Below are positions 8,611 to 17,271 of a DNA stretch of 64,000 nt, piece by piece. The position numbers and the translations under genes are program-made. The notes under the pieces were generated by a model. It did not search any database, was not told where the DNA came from, and worked only from the letters and a program-made list of their open reading frames with translations. The stretch comes from an uncultured Pelagibacteraceae bacterium (GTDB lineage: Bacteria > Pseudomonadota > Alphaproteobacteria > Pelagibacterales > Pelagibacteraceae), in the NCBI GenBank assembly GCA_902517615.1, contig CABYCY010000001.1:62001-126000 (forward strand). Reading direction: 5' to 3'. Numbering within the stretch: the first letter of the stretch is position 1; every line of letters begins with the position of its first letter.

Positions 8611-9761
8611 ACATAGTCGGCTCTTATGGTTGAAAGAGTTATTATAATTAAAAATATTAAGCAAATTAAATTCATTGTTTTCCAGCTAGTTAAGCTAATA
8701 AATATACCTGCTGACAAACTTGCTACTGCTTGTATAGAATAAACTATTAAGTCGTTATACCCTTGCGCTCTAAATTTTTCTTCTTCTCTGTAGCACAAAA
8801 CAAGTAAGCTTGTTCCTGAAATAAATAAAAAATTCCATCCTAACCCTAGAAAGATAAGAGCAATCAAATAATTAATAAAATTTTGTTCAAATAAACTGGT
8901 AATAATTGTAACTAAAAACAATAAAACTCCAACATGCATGATTTTACTATGACCAAACCTTTTGATTAAATTTCCTGTAACCAGCGAAGGTAAAAACATA
9001 GCTGCTATGTGAAGTTGAATAACAAAACCAGTTTTGGACAAACTTATTTTTTCCATCAAATGCATGCTTATAGGGGTGGCTGTCATTAAAAAGGTCATTA
9101 CAGCATAAGCAAATGCTGAAGCTATAAGTGCCTGCAAAAATCTAGGTTGCGAAATAAGTTCAAAAAAACTTCTTCCAGTTTTATATTGATTATTCGATGA
9201 TTTTTCTGGTTCCTGATAAAAAAATAAAAATATTGTTGATGAAATAGATAATATTGCAAGAGCAAGATAAGAACCAGCATAAATATGTTCAGAAATGAAT
9301 CCTTTTGAAATATTTGCAATATTTGGACCAATAAACGCAGAACCTATTCCTGCTAATAATATTATGGAAATTGCTTTTGGTGCATAATCCTTATCTACAA
9401 CTTCGACTGCTGCAAAACGATATTGATGACTGAAAGCTATACCTCCACCAATTAAAAAACATCCTAAATTATATAAGACAAAGCTCTCTATTATTATAGA
9501 GTATGCAGTTAAAAGAGATGCAAAGCAGGTACCTAATGATGCATAAATAAATCCAAATTTTCGACCAATTACACTCATCAACTTTGCAGCAAATAATGCG
9601 AACAATGCAATTCCGACAACTGACAAAGCCATCGGAAGAGTTGCTAAAGATTTTGTTGGACTAAATTTTGAACCAATTATACCGCTTAAAAAGACTGTTA
9701 CAGGTGCAGCCGTAAAAGCAAAAATCTGGCTTAAAATAAGTAACCAAAGATTTTTATTCAT
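8595..9761 (-). CDS. MFS transporter
   Basis: A 388-residue major-facilitator protein with about twelve hydrophobic segments and a central polar linker (YQEPEKSSNNQYKTG). The loop between helices 2 and 3 carries the MFS-type motif as SVIGRKFGF. The ATG at 9761 is preferred to an in-frame TTG at 9800, because it gives a compact N terminus (MNKNLWLLILSQ) and overlaps the stop of a 23-codon ORF as TAATG. The gene ends inside the right arm of the terminator of the convergent binding-protein gene. Substrate unknown; it could be an exporter for the amino acid metabolites handled by the upstream run. Confidence 0.83.
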   Translation of the reverse strand: MNKNLWLLILSQIFAFTAAPVTVFLSGIIGSKFSPTKSLATLPMALSVVGIALFALFAAKLMSVIGRKFGFIYASLGTCFASLLTAYSIIIESFVLYNLGCFLIGGGIAFSHQYRFAAVEVVDKDYAPKAISIILLAGIGSAFIGPNIANISKGFISEHIYAGSYLALAILSISSTIFLFFYQEPEKSSNNQYKTGRSFFELISQPRFLQALIASAFAYAVMTFLMTATPISMHLMEKISLSKTGFVIQLHIAAMFLPSLVTGNLIKRFGHSKIMHVGVLLFLVTIITSLFEQNFINYLIALIFLGLGWNFLFISGTSLLVLCYREEEKFRAQGYNDLIVYSIQAVASLSAGIFISLTSWKTMNLICLIFLIIITLSTIRADYVKKKP

Positions 9762-9832
9762 TAAAAAAATAAATACTTGTCTGCCATATACATAGCCCAA
9801 GCAATCGCAGCACCTAAAATGATATATTTCAT
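9761..9832 (-). CDS. Small hydrophobic ORF of 23 residues, translation-coupled to the MFS gene
   Basis: An ATG at 9832 opens a 23-codon frame ending TAA at 9761-9763. The peptide is one hydrophobic stretch (MKYIILGAAIAWAMYMAD then KYLFF), which would make a single transmembrane helix. It begins five bases after the stop of the LivM gene. Its stop overlaps the MFS start codon as TAATG. The exact fit between two genes and the membrane character support a real gene, but no SD is visible and conservation is untested. Confidence 0.5.
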   Translation of the reverse strand: MKYIILGAAIAWAMYMADKYLFF

Positions 9833-9837
9833 TAAGA

Positions 9838-11208
9838 TTACTTTATTTCTATTTTTTCAGGAAGTATACCTTTAGGTCTATATCTCATAATTAATAGTAA
9901 CCCTAGGCCCATCATCAAAAATCTAAAGTATGGTACACTTTCAATTAAATGGGCTTTAAGAGCATTTGTTTCTGGTATTCCTGCAGTGAAAAAATTAATT
10001 AAAAATAATGCAATTGGAGCAGCTTCAATCCATAAGAACCAAACTACAAAACCTCCTAGAATAGCGCCAAAATTATTCCCACTACCACCAACTATAACCA
10101 TTACCCATATAAGAAAAGTATATCTCATTGGTCTATAGCTGCCTGGTGTAAATAAACCATCTTGAGTAACCAACATAGCACCAGCAATTCCAACTATAGC
10201 TGAACCTAGAATAAAAATTAATAAATGTTGTTTAACAACATTTTTTCCCATCGCATTTGCAGCTTCTTCATTGTCTCTTATTGCTCTCATCATCCTTCCC
10301 CAAGGAGAATAAAGTGCTTTCTGAGTCAAAATTAAAAGAATTATCACTACAACTAAAAATAATCCTGAATAACAAAGTTTCACAAAGACCGATGATCCTT
10401 CGATTACAAATTGATTAAGCGTTGCTTGTCGATCTGATAAATTTGAGATTAAATCCAATTTTCCTGAATTAAATTTTTCAACTAAATTAATAAACCAATC
10501 TGTACTTTGAAGATCAACTTCATATGGTGCGGGTCTTTTTAGACCAATTACATTTTTAACACCTCTAGTAAGCCAATCTTCATGTTTAATTATCGCTATT
10601 ACAATTTCTGAAATAAGAAGGGTAGCGATTGCTAAATAGTCAGCTCTTAAACCTAAAGCAACTTTTCCAACAATAAACGCCAAACCTCCTGCAAAAAATG
10701 CTCCAACTATCCATGAAAATATAATCGGTAAACCAAAACCACCTAAAAAACCTGTTTTGGCAGGATCAACTGCCTCGATAGCTTCAATGCCTGGCTCAGC
10801 AGAAAATCTAATAAGCAAGACACCTGAAATTATGATTGCTGCAATCCAATATGTTCTTATTTTAGATTTTTCAAACCTTTTTAAAATAAATCTAATAACC
10901 AAAACCATTACTATTATGAGCCATAGGCTCATTAAAATATCAAATCCTCCTGCTTTCCAAGCTTCCTGAACCGGGTCAACAGAAATTAAAACTGCTGCCA
11001 ATCCCCCTAGGGCAGTGTACCCCATAATTCCAAAATTTATTAATCCTGCGTATCCCCATTGTATGTTTGCTCCCATAGTCATGACGGCAGAGATTAAACA
11101 TAAATTAAATATTGATAAAGCTACGTTCCATGACTGAAATATTCCAACCAATAAAATCAAGACCATCATGATGCTGTATGCTGCAATTACATTTAAATTT
11201 TTTCTCAC
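9838..11208 (-). CDS. livM: Branched-chain-type ABC transporter permease (LivM-like)
   Basis: A 456-residue inner-membrane permease of the LivM family, longer than the ~350-residue Liv permease encoded in the second system of this window. The extra length is a hydrophilic insertion between helices at about residues 210-275. The family loop GLRADYLAIATLLISEI (near residue 185) and the coupling region MMRAIRDNEEAANAMGKNV (near residue 310) are intact. It overlaps the LivH gene by four bases and is part of a G-F-H-M order. The real ligand is not known; Liv-type systems also carry amides, urea and aromatic acids. Confidence 0.9.
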   Translation of the reverse strand: MRKNLNVIAAYSIMMVLILLVGIFQSWNVALSIFNLCLISAVMTMGANIQWGYAGLINFGIMGYTALGGLAAVLISVDPVQEAWKAGGFDILMSLWLIIVMVLVIRFILKRFEKSKIRTYWIAAIIISGVLLIRFSAEPGIEAIEAVDPAKTGFLGGFGLPIIFSWIVGAFFAGGLAFIVGKVALGLRADYLAIATLLISEIVIAIIKHEDWLTRGVKNVIGLKRPAPYEVDLQSTDWFINLVEKFNSGKLDLISNLSDRQATLNQFVIEGSSVFVKLCYSGLFLVVVIILLILTQKALYSPWGRMMRAIRDNEEAANAMGKNVVKQHLLIFILGSAIVGIAGAMLVTQDGLFTPGSYRPMRYTFLIWVMVIVGGSGNNFGAILGGFVVWFLWIEAAPIALFLINFFTAGIPETNALKAHLIESVPYFRFLMMGLGLLLIMRYRPKGILPEKIEIK

Positions 11209-12224
11209 AATACTTTTCCTTTAAATATTCCTGAAGGTCTATAAAGCAAAACAACCACCAATATCGAAAACGATACTGCAAACTTATAATCTGTTGACAG
11301 AAGTTGAACTAAACTTTCTGGTTCCATGCTTTCTGGTAATATGTACATAAAGAATTTTTTATAAGCATAAGTTAAAAATATCTCAGAGAAAGCAATCACA
11401 TATCCTCCAAGAAATGCTCCAAAAGGATTTCCAATACCTCCAACTATAGCTGCAGCAAAGATAGGAAGCATATTATTAAAATAAGTAAATGGTTTAAAAC
11501 TTTTGTCTAAACCATATAAGGCACCACCAATAGTTGCTAAAATTCCAGCAATAATCCATGTAATCATTACAATTCTTTTTGGATCGATACCTGATAGAAG
11601 TGCTAAATCTTCATTATCAGAGTATGCCTTCATGCTTTTTCCTGTCTTAGTTTTATTTAAAAACCAAAACAATAAAGAAACTAATACTATTGTTACAAAT
11701 ATTGTTAGTACTTGAGTTGACTTTAAAGCAAGACCCTCATTCAAGCCTGTCATCTCTTTAAATTCACGTGCCTTTATAATAAATTTTTCTCCATCAAAAA
11801 ACCTTCTATCTGATGGACCAATAATTATTCTCACAACTGCTTGTGTCACAAACATAACACCAATGCTAACCATGGCCAATTGTACAGGTGGGCTTTTATT
11901 CGTTCGATAATATTTAAATACAAATTTATCTATACTCAACATGTACAAAATCATAAATATAATTGCAAAAGGTATAGCCAAAAGAGCTGTAGGTAAAACT
12001 CCAAGAGAAATTCCTAAAGACTGAAAATACCATGTGAACAAAATTGTAACCATTGTCCCGAATGACATCATGTCTCCAGTAGCAAAGTTAGCAAATCTTA
12101 GAATTCCATAAATTAACGTTACAAAAATTGCTCCAAGCGCTAATTGGGATCCATAAGTTAGTGCAGGAATAAAAATATAATTTAATAATAGAACTATCGC
12201 ATTTATTATATCCATATTACCCAC
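11205..12224 (-). CDS. livH: Branched-chain-type ABC transporter permease (LivH-like)
   Basis: A 339-residue membrane permease of the LivH family, with the conserved YGILRFANFATGDMMSFG segment near residue 40 and the coupling-helix region MKAYSDNEDLALLSGID near residue 198. It is followed by a GGALYGL and AAIVGGIGNPFGAFLGGY tail typical of the family. It overlaps the LivF gene by eight bases and LivM by four. It partners the LivM-like protein in the membrane core of the importer. Confidence 0.92.
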   Translation of the reverse strand: MGNMDIINAIVLLLNYIFIPALTYGSQLALGAIFVTLIYGILRFANFATGDMMSFGTMVTILFTWYFQSLGISLGVLPTALLAIPFAIIFMILYMLSIDKFVFKYYRTNKSPPVQLAMVSIGVMFVTQAVVRIIIGPSDRRFFDGEKFIIKAREFKEMTGLNEGLALKSTQVLTIFVTIVLVSLLFWFLNKTKTGKSMKAYSDNEDLALLSGIDPKRIVMITWIIAGILATIGGALYGLDKSFKPFTYFNNMLPIFAAAIVGGIGNPFGAFLGGYVIAFSEIFLTYAYKKFFMYILPESMEPESLVQLLSTDYKFAVSFSILVVVLLYRPSGIFKGKVL

Positions 12225-12924
12225 CTAAAAATGAGCTTCTAACTCTTGGATCATTTAATAATTCATTTCCTGTTCCTGAATAACGATTTTCTCCAGTAAC
12301 CAAAACATAACCTCTATCTGAAATACTTAATGCTTGCTTTGCATTTTGCTCAACCATTAATATAGCAACATTAGTTTTTTTCACTTTAACTATATGATCA
12401 AACAACTCATCCATTACTATCGGAGAGACACCTGCTGTAGGTTCGTCAAGCATTAAAACAGTTGGTTTAATCATTAACGCTCTTCCAAGAGCAACTTGTT
12501 GTCTTTGACCACCAGACAATTCTCCAACTAATTGATTTCTTTTCTCTTTTAAAATTGGAAATAAATCATAGATCTCCTCAATAATATTTTTTATCTCATC
12601 ATTGATTAAGAATGCTCCCATTTCCAAGTTTTCTTCAACAGTCATTCCTGCAAATACATTTTTAGTTTGTGGCACAAAAGAAATTCCTTGTTTAACTCTG
12701 TCTTGAGGAGACAATTTTGAAATATCTTTACCATCGATTTTAACTGATCCAGATTTCAAATTAAGCAAACCCAACATAGCTTTCATCGCAGTAGATTTTC
12801 CAGCTCCGTTTGGCCCTAATATGGAAACAATTTCTCCTTGGTTTACCGTTACTGAACAAGAATTAATAATATCCGGTCCATTTCCATAACCTCCAGTCAT
12901 TTCTATTCCCTCAAAATAAGCCAT
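12217..12924 (-). CDS. livF: Branched-chain-type ABC transporter ATP-binding protein (LivF-like)
   Basis: A 235-residue ABC ATPase. Walker A is GPNGAGKST (~residues 38-46), the signature is LSGGQRQQ (~136-143), Walker B is VLMLDEPTAG (~156-165), and the switch histidine position reads VEQNAKQ, the usual LivF form. The C terminus VRSSFLGG is a LivF hallmark. It abuts the LivG gene with a one-base overlap. It energises import with LivG by ATP hydrolysis on the cytoplasmic face. Confidence 0.93.
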   Translation of the reverse strand: MAYFEGIEMTGGYGNGPDIINSCSVTVNQGEIVSILGPNGAGKSTAMKAMLGLLNLKSGSVKIDGKDISKLSPQDRVKQGISFVPQTKNVFAGMTVEENLEMGAFLINDEIKNIIEEIYDLFPILKEKRNQLVGELSGGQRQQVALGRALMIKPTVLMLDEPTAGVSPIVMDELFDHIVKVKKTNVAILMVEQNAKQALSISDRGYVLVTGENRYSGTGNELLNDPRVRSSFLGG

Positions 12925-13712
12925 TAGTTTGTACCCTTAAATTTTGATCCTCTGCCAAGATAACTTTCGATTACTTTTTCATCTTTTTTAGCCTGTTCTA
13001 CAGAGCCTTCAAATAAAACAGATCCTTCGGCCATTACTATTACTGGATCACACAATCTACCAATAAAATCCATATCATGCTCAATCATACAGAAAGTATA
13101 ACCCTTCTCCTTATTTAATTTCTCAATTGCTGTACCCAGATCTTTAAGCAAAGTTCTATTAACTCCAGCCCCTACTTCATCTAATAATACTAATTTTGCA
13201 TCAACCATCATAGTTCTTCCAAGTTCAAGCAACTTTTTTTGTCCGCCTGAAAGATTTCCAGCCAACTCATTTGATAGATGTCCTAAATTTAAAAAATCAA
13301 CGACTTCTTTTGCTTTTTCTTTAACCACAGTCTCTTCTTGTGCTACCAGGCTAGGTTTAAATAATGCAGTCATTAATTTTTCACCTGATTGATTTCCTGG
13401 AACCATCATTAAATTTTCTAAAACAGATAAATTAGTAAATTCATGAGCAATTTGAAAAGTTCTTAATAATCCTTTGGAAAATAATTCATAGGAAGGAACA
13501 TCAGTAATATTTTCATCATCAAAAGCTACGCTTCCACCTGATGATTTTAAATTTCCAGCAATTAAATTAAATAAAGTCGTTTTTCCAGATCCATTTGGTC
13601 CAATAATTCCAGTGATTGTTCCTCTCTTTACATTTAATGAACAATCAGAAACAGCTGCAAGACCTCCAAAATATTTTGATAAATTACTAATCTCTAAAAT
13701 ATTTTCAGACAT
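12924..13712 (-). CDS. livG: Branched-chain-type ABC transporter ATP-binding protein (LivG-like)
   Basis: A 262-residue ABC ATPase. Walker A is GPNGSGKTT, the signature LSGGQKK lies near residue 158, and Walker B reads LVLLDEVGAGV, with valine in place of the common proline after the catalytic glutamate. The H-loop is EHDMDFIGRLCD. LivG-specific features are LRTFQIAHEFTNLSVLENL and the ending VIESYLG. It is first of the G-F-H-M set, five bases after the ProC-like gene. That places this transporter within the same long transcript as the amino-acid genes upstream. Confidence 0.92.
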   Translation of the reverse strand: MSENILEISNLSKYFGGLAAVSDCSLNVKRGTITGIIGPNGSGKTTLFNLIAGNLKSSGGSVAFDDENITDVPSYELFSKGLLRTFQIAHEFTNLSVLENLMMVPGNQSGEKLMTALFKPSLVAQEETVVKEKAKEVVDFLNLGHLSNELAGNLSGGQKKLLELGRTMMVDAKLVLLDEVGAGVNRTLLKDLGTAIEKLNKEKGYTFCMIEHDMDFIGRLCDPVIVMAEGSVLFEGSVEQAKKDEKVIESYLGRGSKFKGTN

Positions 13713-13717
13713 TTGAT

Positions 13718-14485
13718 TTATTTATTTAATCTTCGATGAATGCTATTTAAAGTTTTTTCTAGAGATTTATAAAAACCTGCTTTAGTTAATTCCTTCACAC
13801 CTTGTTCATTCAATCCTTTTGGTGTTTGAGATTCTTTAACCAAATTTTTCAAGTTTTCTTTTGAGTTTACTACAGCATCTTGAGATAAAGCCAAAAACAA
13901 AGAAGTGATATATTTTTGTGCATTGTTTCTTTTTACTCCTCTTTTTACCAACCAATCAGTCATAACTCTCAACATCTCATAAAAAGGTGCCATCATTCCA
14001 GAAGTTGACCAAAAATTTATAGAAGATTTTTCATTTTTAATTTCTACAGTTGTTCCCAAATTGTTAAAAAATGCTTTTACTTTTGAATTAGGGGGGCAAA
14101 TAGGTACAGGACCTTTTTTTAATGAAATCGGAGGTAAAGGTATTGCTCTAACAATTTTTGCTTTTACTTTAATAACTTTTTTTAATTGAGATAAAGTTAT
14201 TGTAGAGATAAAGCTAATTACTGTATGTTTAGATTTAAATTTTAAATCTTTTATAATTTTTTCACCGACAATTGGTGTGACAGATAAAAATACCCAATTA
14301 GACTGATCTACAATTTGTTGATTATCTTTAGCAATAATTATTTTTTTAAACTTTCTTTTTAAACTTTGAGCTATTTTTTTATTTCTTGGAGAAACAATTA
14401 TTTTTTTATAAGAAATATTTGATTTACATATTCCTGTAATCACTGAAGCTGCTATTTTTCCGGTACCAATAAAACCTAAATTCAT
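13718..14485 (-). CDS. Pyrroline-5-carboxylate reductase-like NAD(P) oxidoreductase
   Basis: A 255-residue protein of the ProC family (E. coli ProC is ~269). The N-terminal dinucleotide-binding loop is GFIGTGKIAASV (residues 4-15). The mid-section VRAIPLPPISLKKGP corresponds to the ProC RAMPNTP strand, but with the NTP-type residues changed. The C-terminal dimer helix is present (TPKGLNEQGVKELTKAGFY corresponds to TPGGTT...). Authentic ProC makes proline from pyrroline-5-carboxylate. The altered motifs suggest a related imine reductase or a diverged ProC. It lies between the CsiD-like gene and a Liv transporter. Confidence 0.75.
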   Translation of the reverse strand: MNLGFIGTGKIAASVITGICKSNISYKKIIVSPRNKKIAQSLKRKFKKIIIAKDNQQIVDQSNWVFLSVTPIVGEKIIKDLKFKSKHTVISFISTITLSQLKKVIKVKAKIVRAIPLPPISLKKGPVPICPPNSKVKAFFNNLGTTVEIKNEKSSINFWSTSGMMAPFYEMLRVMTDWLVKRGVKRNNAQKYITSLFLALSQDAVVNSKENLKNLVKESQTPKGLNEQGVKELTKAGFYKSLEKTLNSIHRRLNK

Positions 14486-14517
14486 AATTTTGGTTACTTT
14501 ATATTGATTATATTGAA

Positions 14518-15429
14518 TTAATTAACAAAAAAAGAACCTCTAATTCTAAGTAATTCTCTGCTTAATTCCTTATTTTCTTTGAAGGGTTTTCTTCCATGAA
14601 GCCAGAAATAATTATTTGCAATTACTGAATATCCAACAGGCAATTTAGTAATTATTTTGTTTTTACTCTCCTCTAGTCCATCAGATAATCTCTGTAAAAA
14701 ATTTCCTTGCTCCATATTTTTTGGTTCGGGAAATTGATCTATGTAAGAAATAATTGGTCTTCCCTCTTTATCAGATGAAAAAACTGAATGTTCTACTTTA
14801 TAATTAATATTTTTACTTTTTGGTGATCCCCAAACAAAATTCTGCTTTCCTACTGGATCGTTATACAAATCATCACAGTGTTCCCAGTCATCAAGGTGTA
14901 ACATTGCAGTTTCTCCACCTTCGACATTTTGTTCATCAATTTTTGTCATAATTAACCAATCAGTTACATCTTTGACATATGTTCCATCAGTATGAAGATC
15001 CATATTTCTATAAGCCTTTCTTAAATATGAGTCGCTACTATCTTCATGTTTTACATGGAAACGAGCATAATATTTTCCTGTCATTGCATCATGATTTGGT
15101 ACACCAATAAGATGAGCTATCGCAGTTGATAGTTTAACTAAAAAAGTATCATTAATTTTTGCAGTTATGTTTTTCGGCCCTATTATAAAGCAACCTGTCG
15201 ACCTATCTCTAATGATTGAGTTCAATAACTCACTTAATTTATTATTTGTTAAATTATCTAAACTTTTAGCTAAAGTAAATCTTGTAAATGGTTTGAGTTC
15301 TAATGCCGTTAAATCAAATTTATTAAAAGGGAAAATTAATTTATCTACAATATCATTTTCTAAACTAATCTTAATGATCCTTTTTGATACTTCATGCTCT
15401 TGAATATCTATACCTGTAATTTTTTGCAT
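14518..15429 (-). CDS. glaH: Glutarate 2-hydroxylase (CsiD/GlaH family)
   Basis: A 303-residue 2OG-Fe(II) dioxygenase closely resembling E. coli CsiD/GlaH. Shared motifs are MDLHTDGTYV, TDWLIMTKIDEQN, LHLDDWEH, GRPIISYIDQF and NNYFWLHGR. Predicted iron ligands are H146, D148 and H278, and R295 is positioned to bind 2-oxoglutarate. GlaH hydroxylates glutarate to L-2-hydroxyglutarate at the end of lysine degradation. The usual partner, an L-2-hydroxyglutarate oxidase (LhgO), is not adjacent. The gene sits between AzlD and the ProC-like gene in the long amino-acid run. Confidence 0.9.
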   Translation of the reverse strand: MQKITGIDIQEHEVSKRIIKISLENDIVDKLIFPFNKFDLTALELKPFTRFTLAKSLDNLTNNKLSELLNSIIRDRSTGCFIIGPKNITAKINDTFLVKLSTAIAHLIGVPNHDAMTGKYYARFHVKHEDSSDSYLRKAYRNMDLHTDGTYVKDVTDWLIMTKIDEQNVEGGETAMLHLDDWEHCDDLYNDPVGKQNFVWGSPKSKNINYKVEHSVFSSDKEGRPIISYIDQFPEPKNMEQGNFLQRLSDGLEESKNKIITKLPVGYSVIANNYFWLHGRKPFKENKELSRELLRIRGSFFVN

Positions 15430-15468
15430 TCTAAATTTTATTTTACCTTATTTTATAAATCAATCTAA

Positions 15469-15792
15469 TCAGATATAATTATTAATTACTGCCATGGAAA
15501 TAGCTGAGAAAATTGTAGGATATACGAAGTTTTTCTTTGAAATAAAAAAAATAAGCAAAGATAACAATACAACAATTAATCTACTAGAATAGCTAGCATC
15601 TATTAAAACACCAGCAGGAAAAATTATAGTTCTTGCTATTAATGCTGCTAAGGTTGCATAGGCTAAACAATTAAACCACTTAAAAAGTTTAGATGTTTCT
15701 TTTATACCCTCAGATGTAAGAGCGCCCAAAAATCTCGACAAAAATGTTGCTAGAGACGTAACAAGAATTGCGTAAACGATATTAGCTGACAC
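15469..15792 (-). CDS. azlD: AzlD-family branched-chain amino acid export subunit
   Basis: A ~107-residue protein with four hydrophobic segments and the AzlD signature (ATFLSRFLGALT near the N terminus, ATLAALIARTI in the middle). AzlD is the small partner of AzlC in a two-component amino acid exporter (LIV-E class). The GTG at 15792 is preferred over the TTG at 15804, because GGAGAG lies just upstream of the GTG. It overlaps the AzlC stop by 11 bases, consistent with coupled translation. Confidence 0.85.
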   Translation of the reverse strand: MSANIVYAILVTSLATFLSRFLGALTSEGIKETSKLFKWFNCLAYATLAALIARTIIFPAGVLIDASYSSRLIVVLLSLLIFFISKKNFVYPTIFSAISMAVINNYI

Positions 15793-16486
15793 TGTTCTCT
15801 CCAACTAGATAAGCTAAAGTTCCACCAATTATACCTGCTAATAAAATTGACCACTCGGGTGAGAATAAATAGATAAGTGGTCCTAATATTGTTCCAAACA
15901 AAACTGATAGCGATACTGGTATAGTTTTTGATGCCCCAACCATCATACATAAAAAATAAACTGGATTAAGAATTGCTAATCCCATCATCATATCTTTATT
16001 CAAATACTCTGAGAAAGAGAAACCTATAAATGTACCAAAGACTGATACACTTACTGTTGCACTTCCAATACCAATCCAATAATCAATTCTGTGTTCTTTT
16101 GGAATTTTTTTATAATTGCTTTTCATTATTAGCCAGGCGGAAACAGCAATAAAATGACAAGAAAAGTAATACTTCCACTTAGGTTGACTTTTGTGCATCA
16201 TTAAAGGGAATAAAGATACAGCCATAGGATATAAACGAGCGTTAACAAACCAAACAGCCAAAAAAATATTTAACAAAGATGCTCCAATTAACATGGACTC
16301 AGCCATTACTAATGAGCCAGGCAAGGCGTAAGTTAAAACTGTTGAAAAAATACTTTCCTGAATATTAAAACCTAAGTTTTTAAAAAGAGCTCCAATAGCT
16401 ATAAAACAACAAGTAAGAGCAATTGCAGGACTATCATAAGTAAATATTGATCTGTATCCTTTAAAGAAAAAACTTTTGTTGATCAT
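15782..16486 (-). CDS. azlC: AzlC-family amino acid exporter subunit
   Basis: A 234-residue membrane protein of the AzlC family. It has the conserved segments DSPAIALTCCFIAIGALFKNLGF, LPGSLVMAESMLIG and VNARLYPMAVSLFP, the last being the AzlC N-A-R-x-x-P motif near residue 82. With AzlD it forms a branched-chain amino acid exporter in Bacillus. Placed directly after a complete Liv importer (one-base overlap with LivF), it may act as a relief valve for the same amino acids. Confidence 0.87.
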   Translation of the reverse strand: MINKSFFFKGYRSIFTYDSPAIALTCCFIAIGALFKNLGFNIQESIFSTVLTYALPGSLVMAESMLIGASLLNIFLAVWFVNARLYPMAVSLFPLMMHKSQPKWKYYFSCHFIAVSAWLIMKSNYKKIPKEHRIDYWIGIGSATVSVSVFGTFIGFSFSEYLNKDMMMGLAILNPVYFLCMMVGASKTIPVSLSVLFGTILGPLIYLFSPEWSILLAGIIGGTLAYLVGENSVS

Positions 16487-17271
16487 TATCCGCCAAGGAA
16501 CAATCTACCAACATCAGGGTTTTGAAGCAAATCATCTCCCTTACCTGCAATTGCAGTTTGTCCCGATACCAAAACATATCCTATATCTGAAAATTCTAAT
16601 CCTTTTTTTGCATTTTGCTCAACTAAGATAATTGTTTTTTTTTCATTTTGCTGAAGATCTCTCAATATTTCAAATACCATATCAATATATTTTGGCTCTA
16701 AACCAATTGAAGGTTCGTCGACTAATAATACAGATGGTTTCATAACTAAAGCTCTAGATATTTCTAATAACCTTCTCTCTCCACCGGATAAAACTTTAGC
16801 TGGTTGATTTCTTCTATTTCTTAGTCGTTCATATTTTTCAAAAATTCTTTCAGCTTCTTCATAAGACTCGTCTGTTTTATCTTTTATATAACCGCCCATT
16901 AATAAGTTTTCTTCTACCGTCATATCTGGGAAAACTGAATTATCTTGTAATATATACGCAATTCCTACTGATTTTAATTTTTCTGCTGGAGATAGATTTG
17001 TTATTTCTTTTCCTTCAATTTCTATTTGACCAGAAAAAATATTTGTAAATCCATAAATCGAATGAAGTATAGTTGACTTCCCTGCTCCATTTGGACCGAT
17101 TAAGCATAAAGACTGAGCTTTATTAACAAACAAGTCAAAGTTATGCAAAATTTCCATTTTTCCATAACCAGCATTTAAATTTTTTATAGTTAGATGAATT
17201 TCATTAGGTGATAGTTTTTTTAAATCCTCTGGTGTAGGGGCTTTTCCTAATACTTCATATTGATTTGCCAT
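16486..17271 (-). CDS. livF: Branched-chain-type ABC transporter ATP-binding protein (LivF-like, second system)
   Basis: A 261-residue ABC ATPase of the LivF type with a ~25-residue N-terminal extension (QYEVLGKAPTPEDLKKLSP). Walker A is GPNGAGKST, the signature is LSGGERR, and Walker B is VLLVDEPSIGL. The LivF-type VEQNAKK is present in place of the usual H-loop, and the C terminus is VGRLFLGG. It overlaps LivG and AzlC by one base each. It belongs to the complete H-M-G-F transporter that starts with the binding protein at 20013-21251. Confidence 0.93.
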   Translation of the reverse strand: MANQYEVLGKAPTPEDLKKLSPNEIHLTIKNLNAGYGKMEILHNFDLFVNKAQSLCLIGPNGAGKSTILHSIYGFTNIFSGQIEIEGKEITNLSPAEKLKSVGIAYILQDNSVFPDMTVEENLLMGGYIKDKTDESYEEAERIFEKYERLRNRRNQPAKVLSGGERRLLEISRALVMKPSVLLVDEPSIGLEPKYIDMVFEILRDLQQNEKKTIILVEQNAKKGLEFSDIGYVLVSGQTAIAGKGDDLLQNPDVGRLFLGG

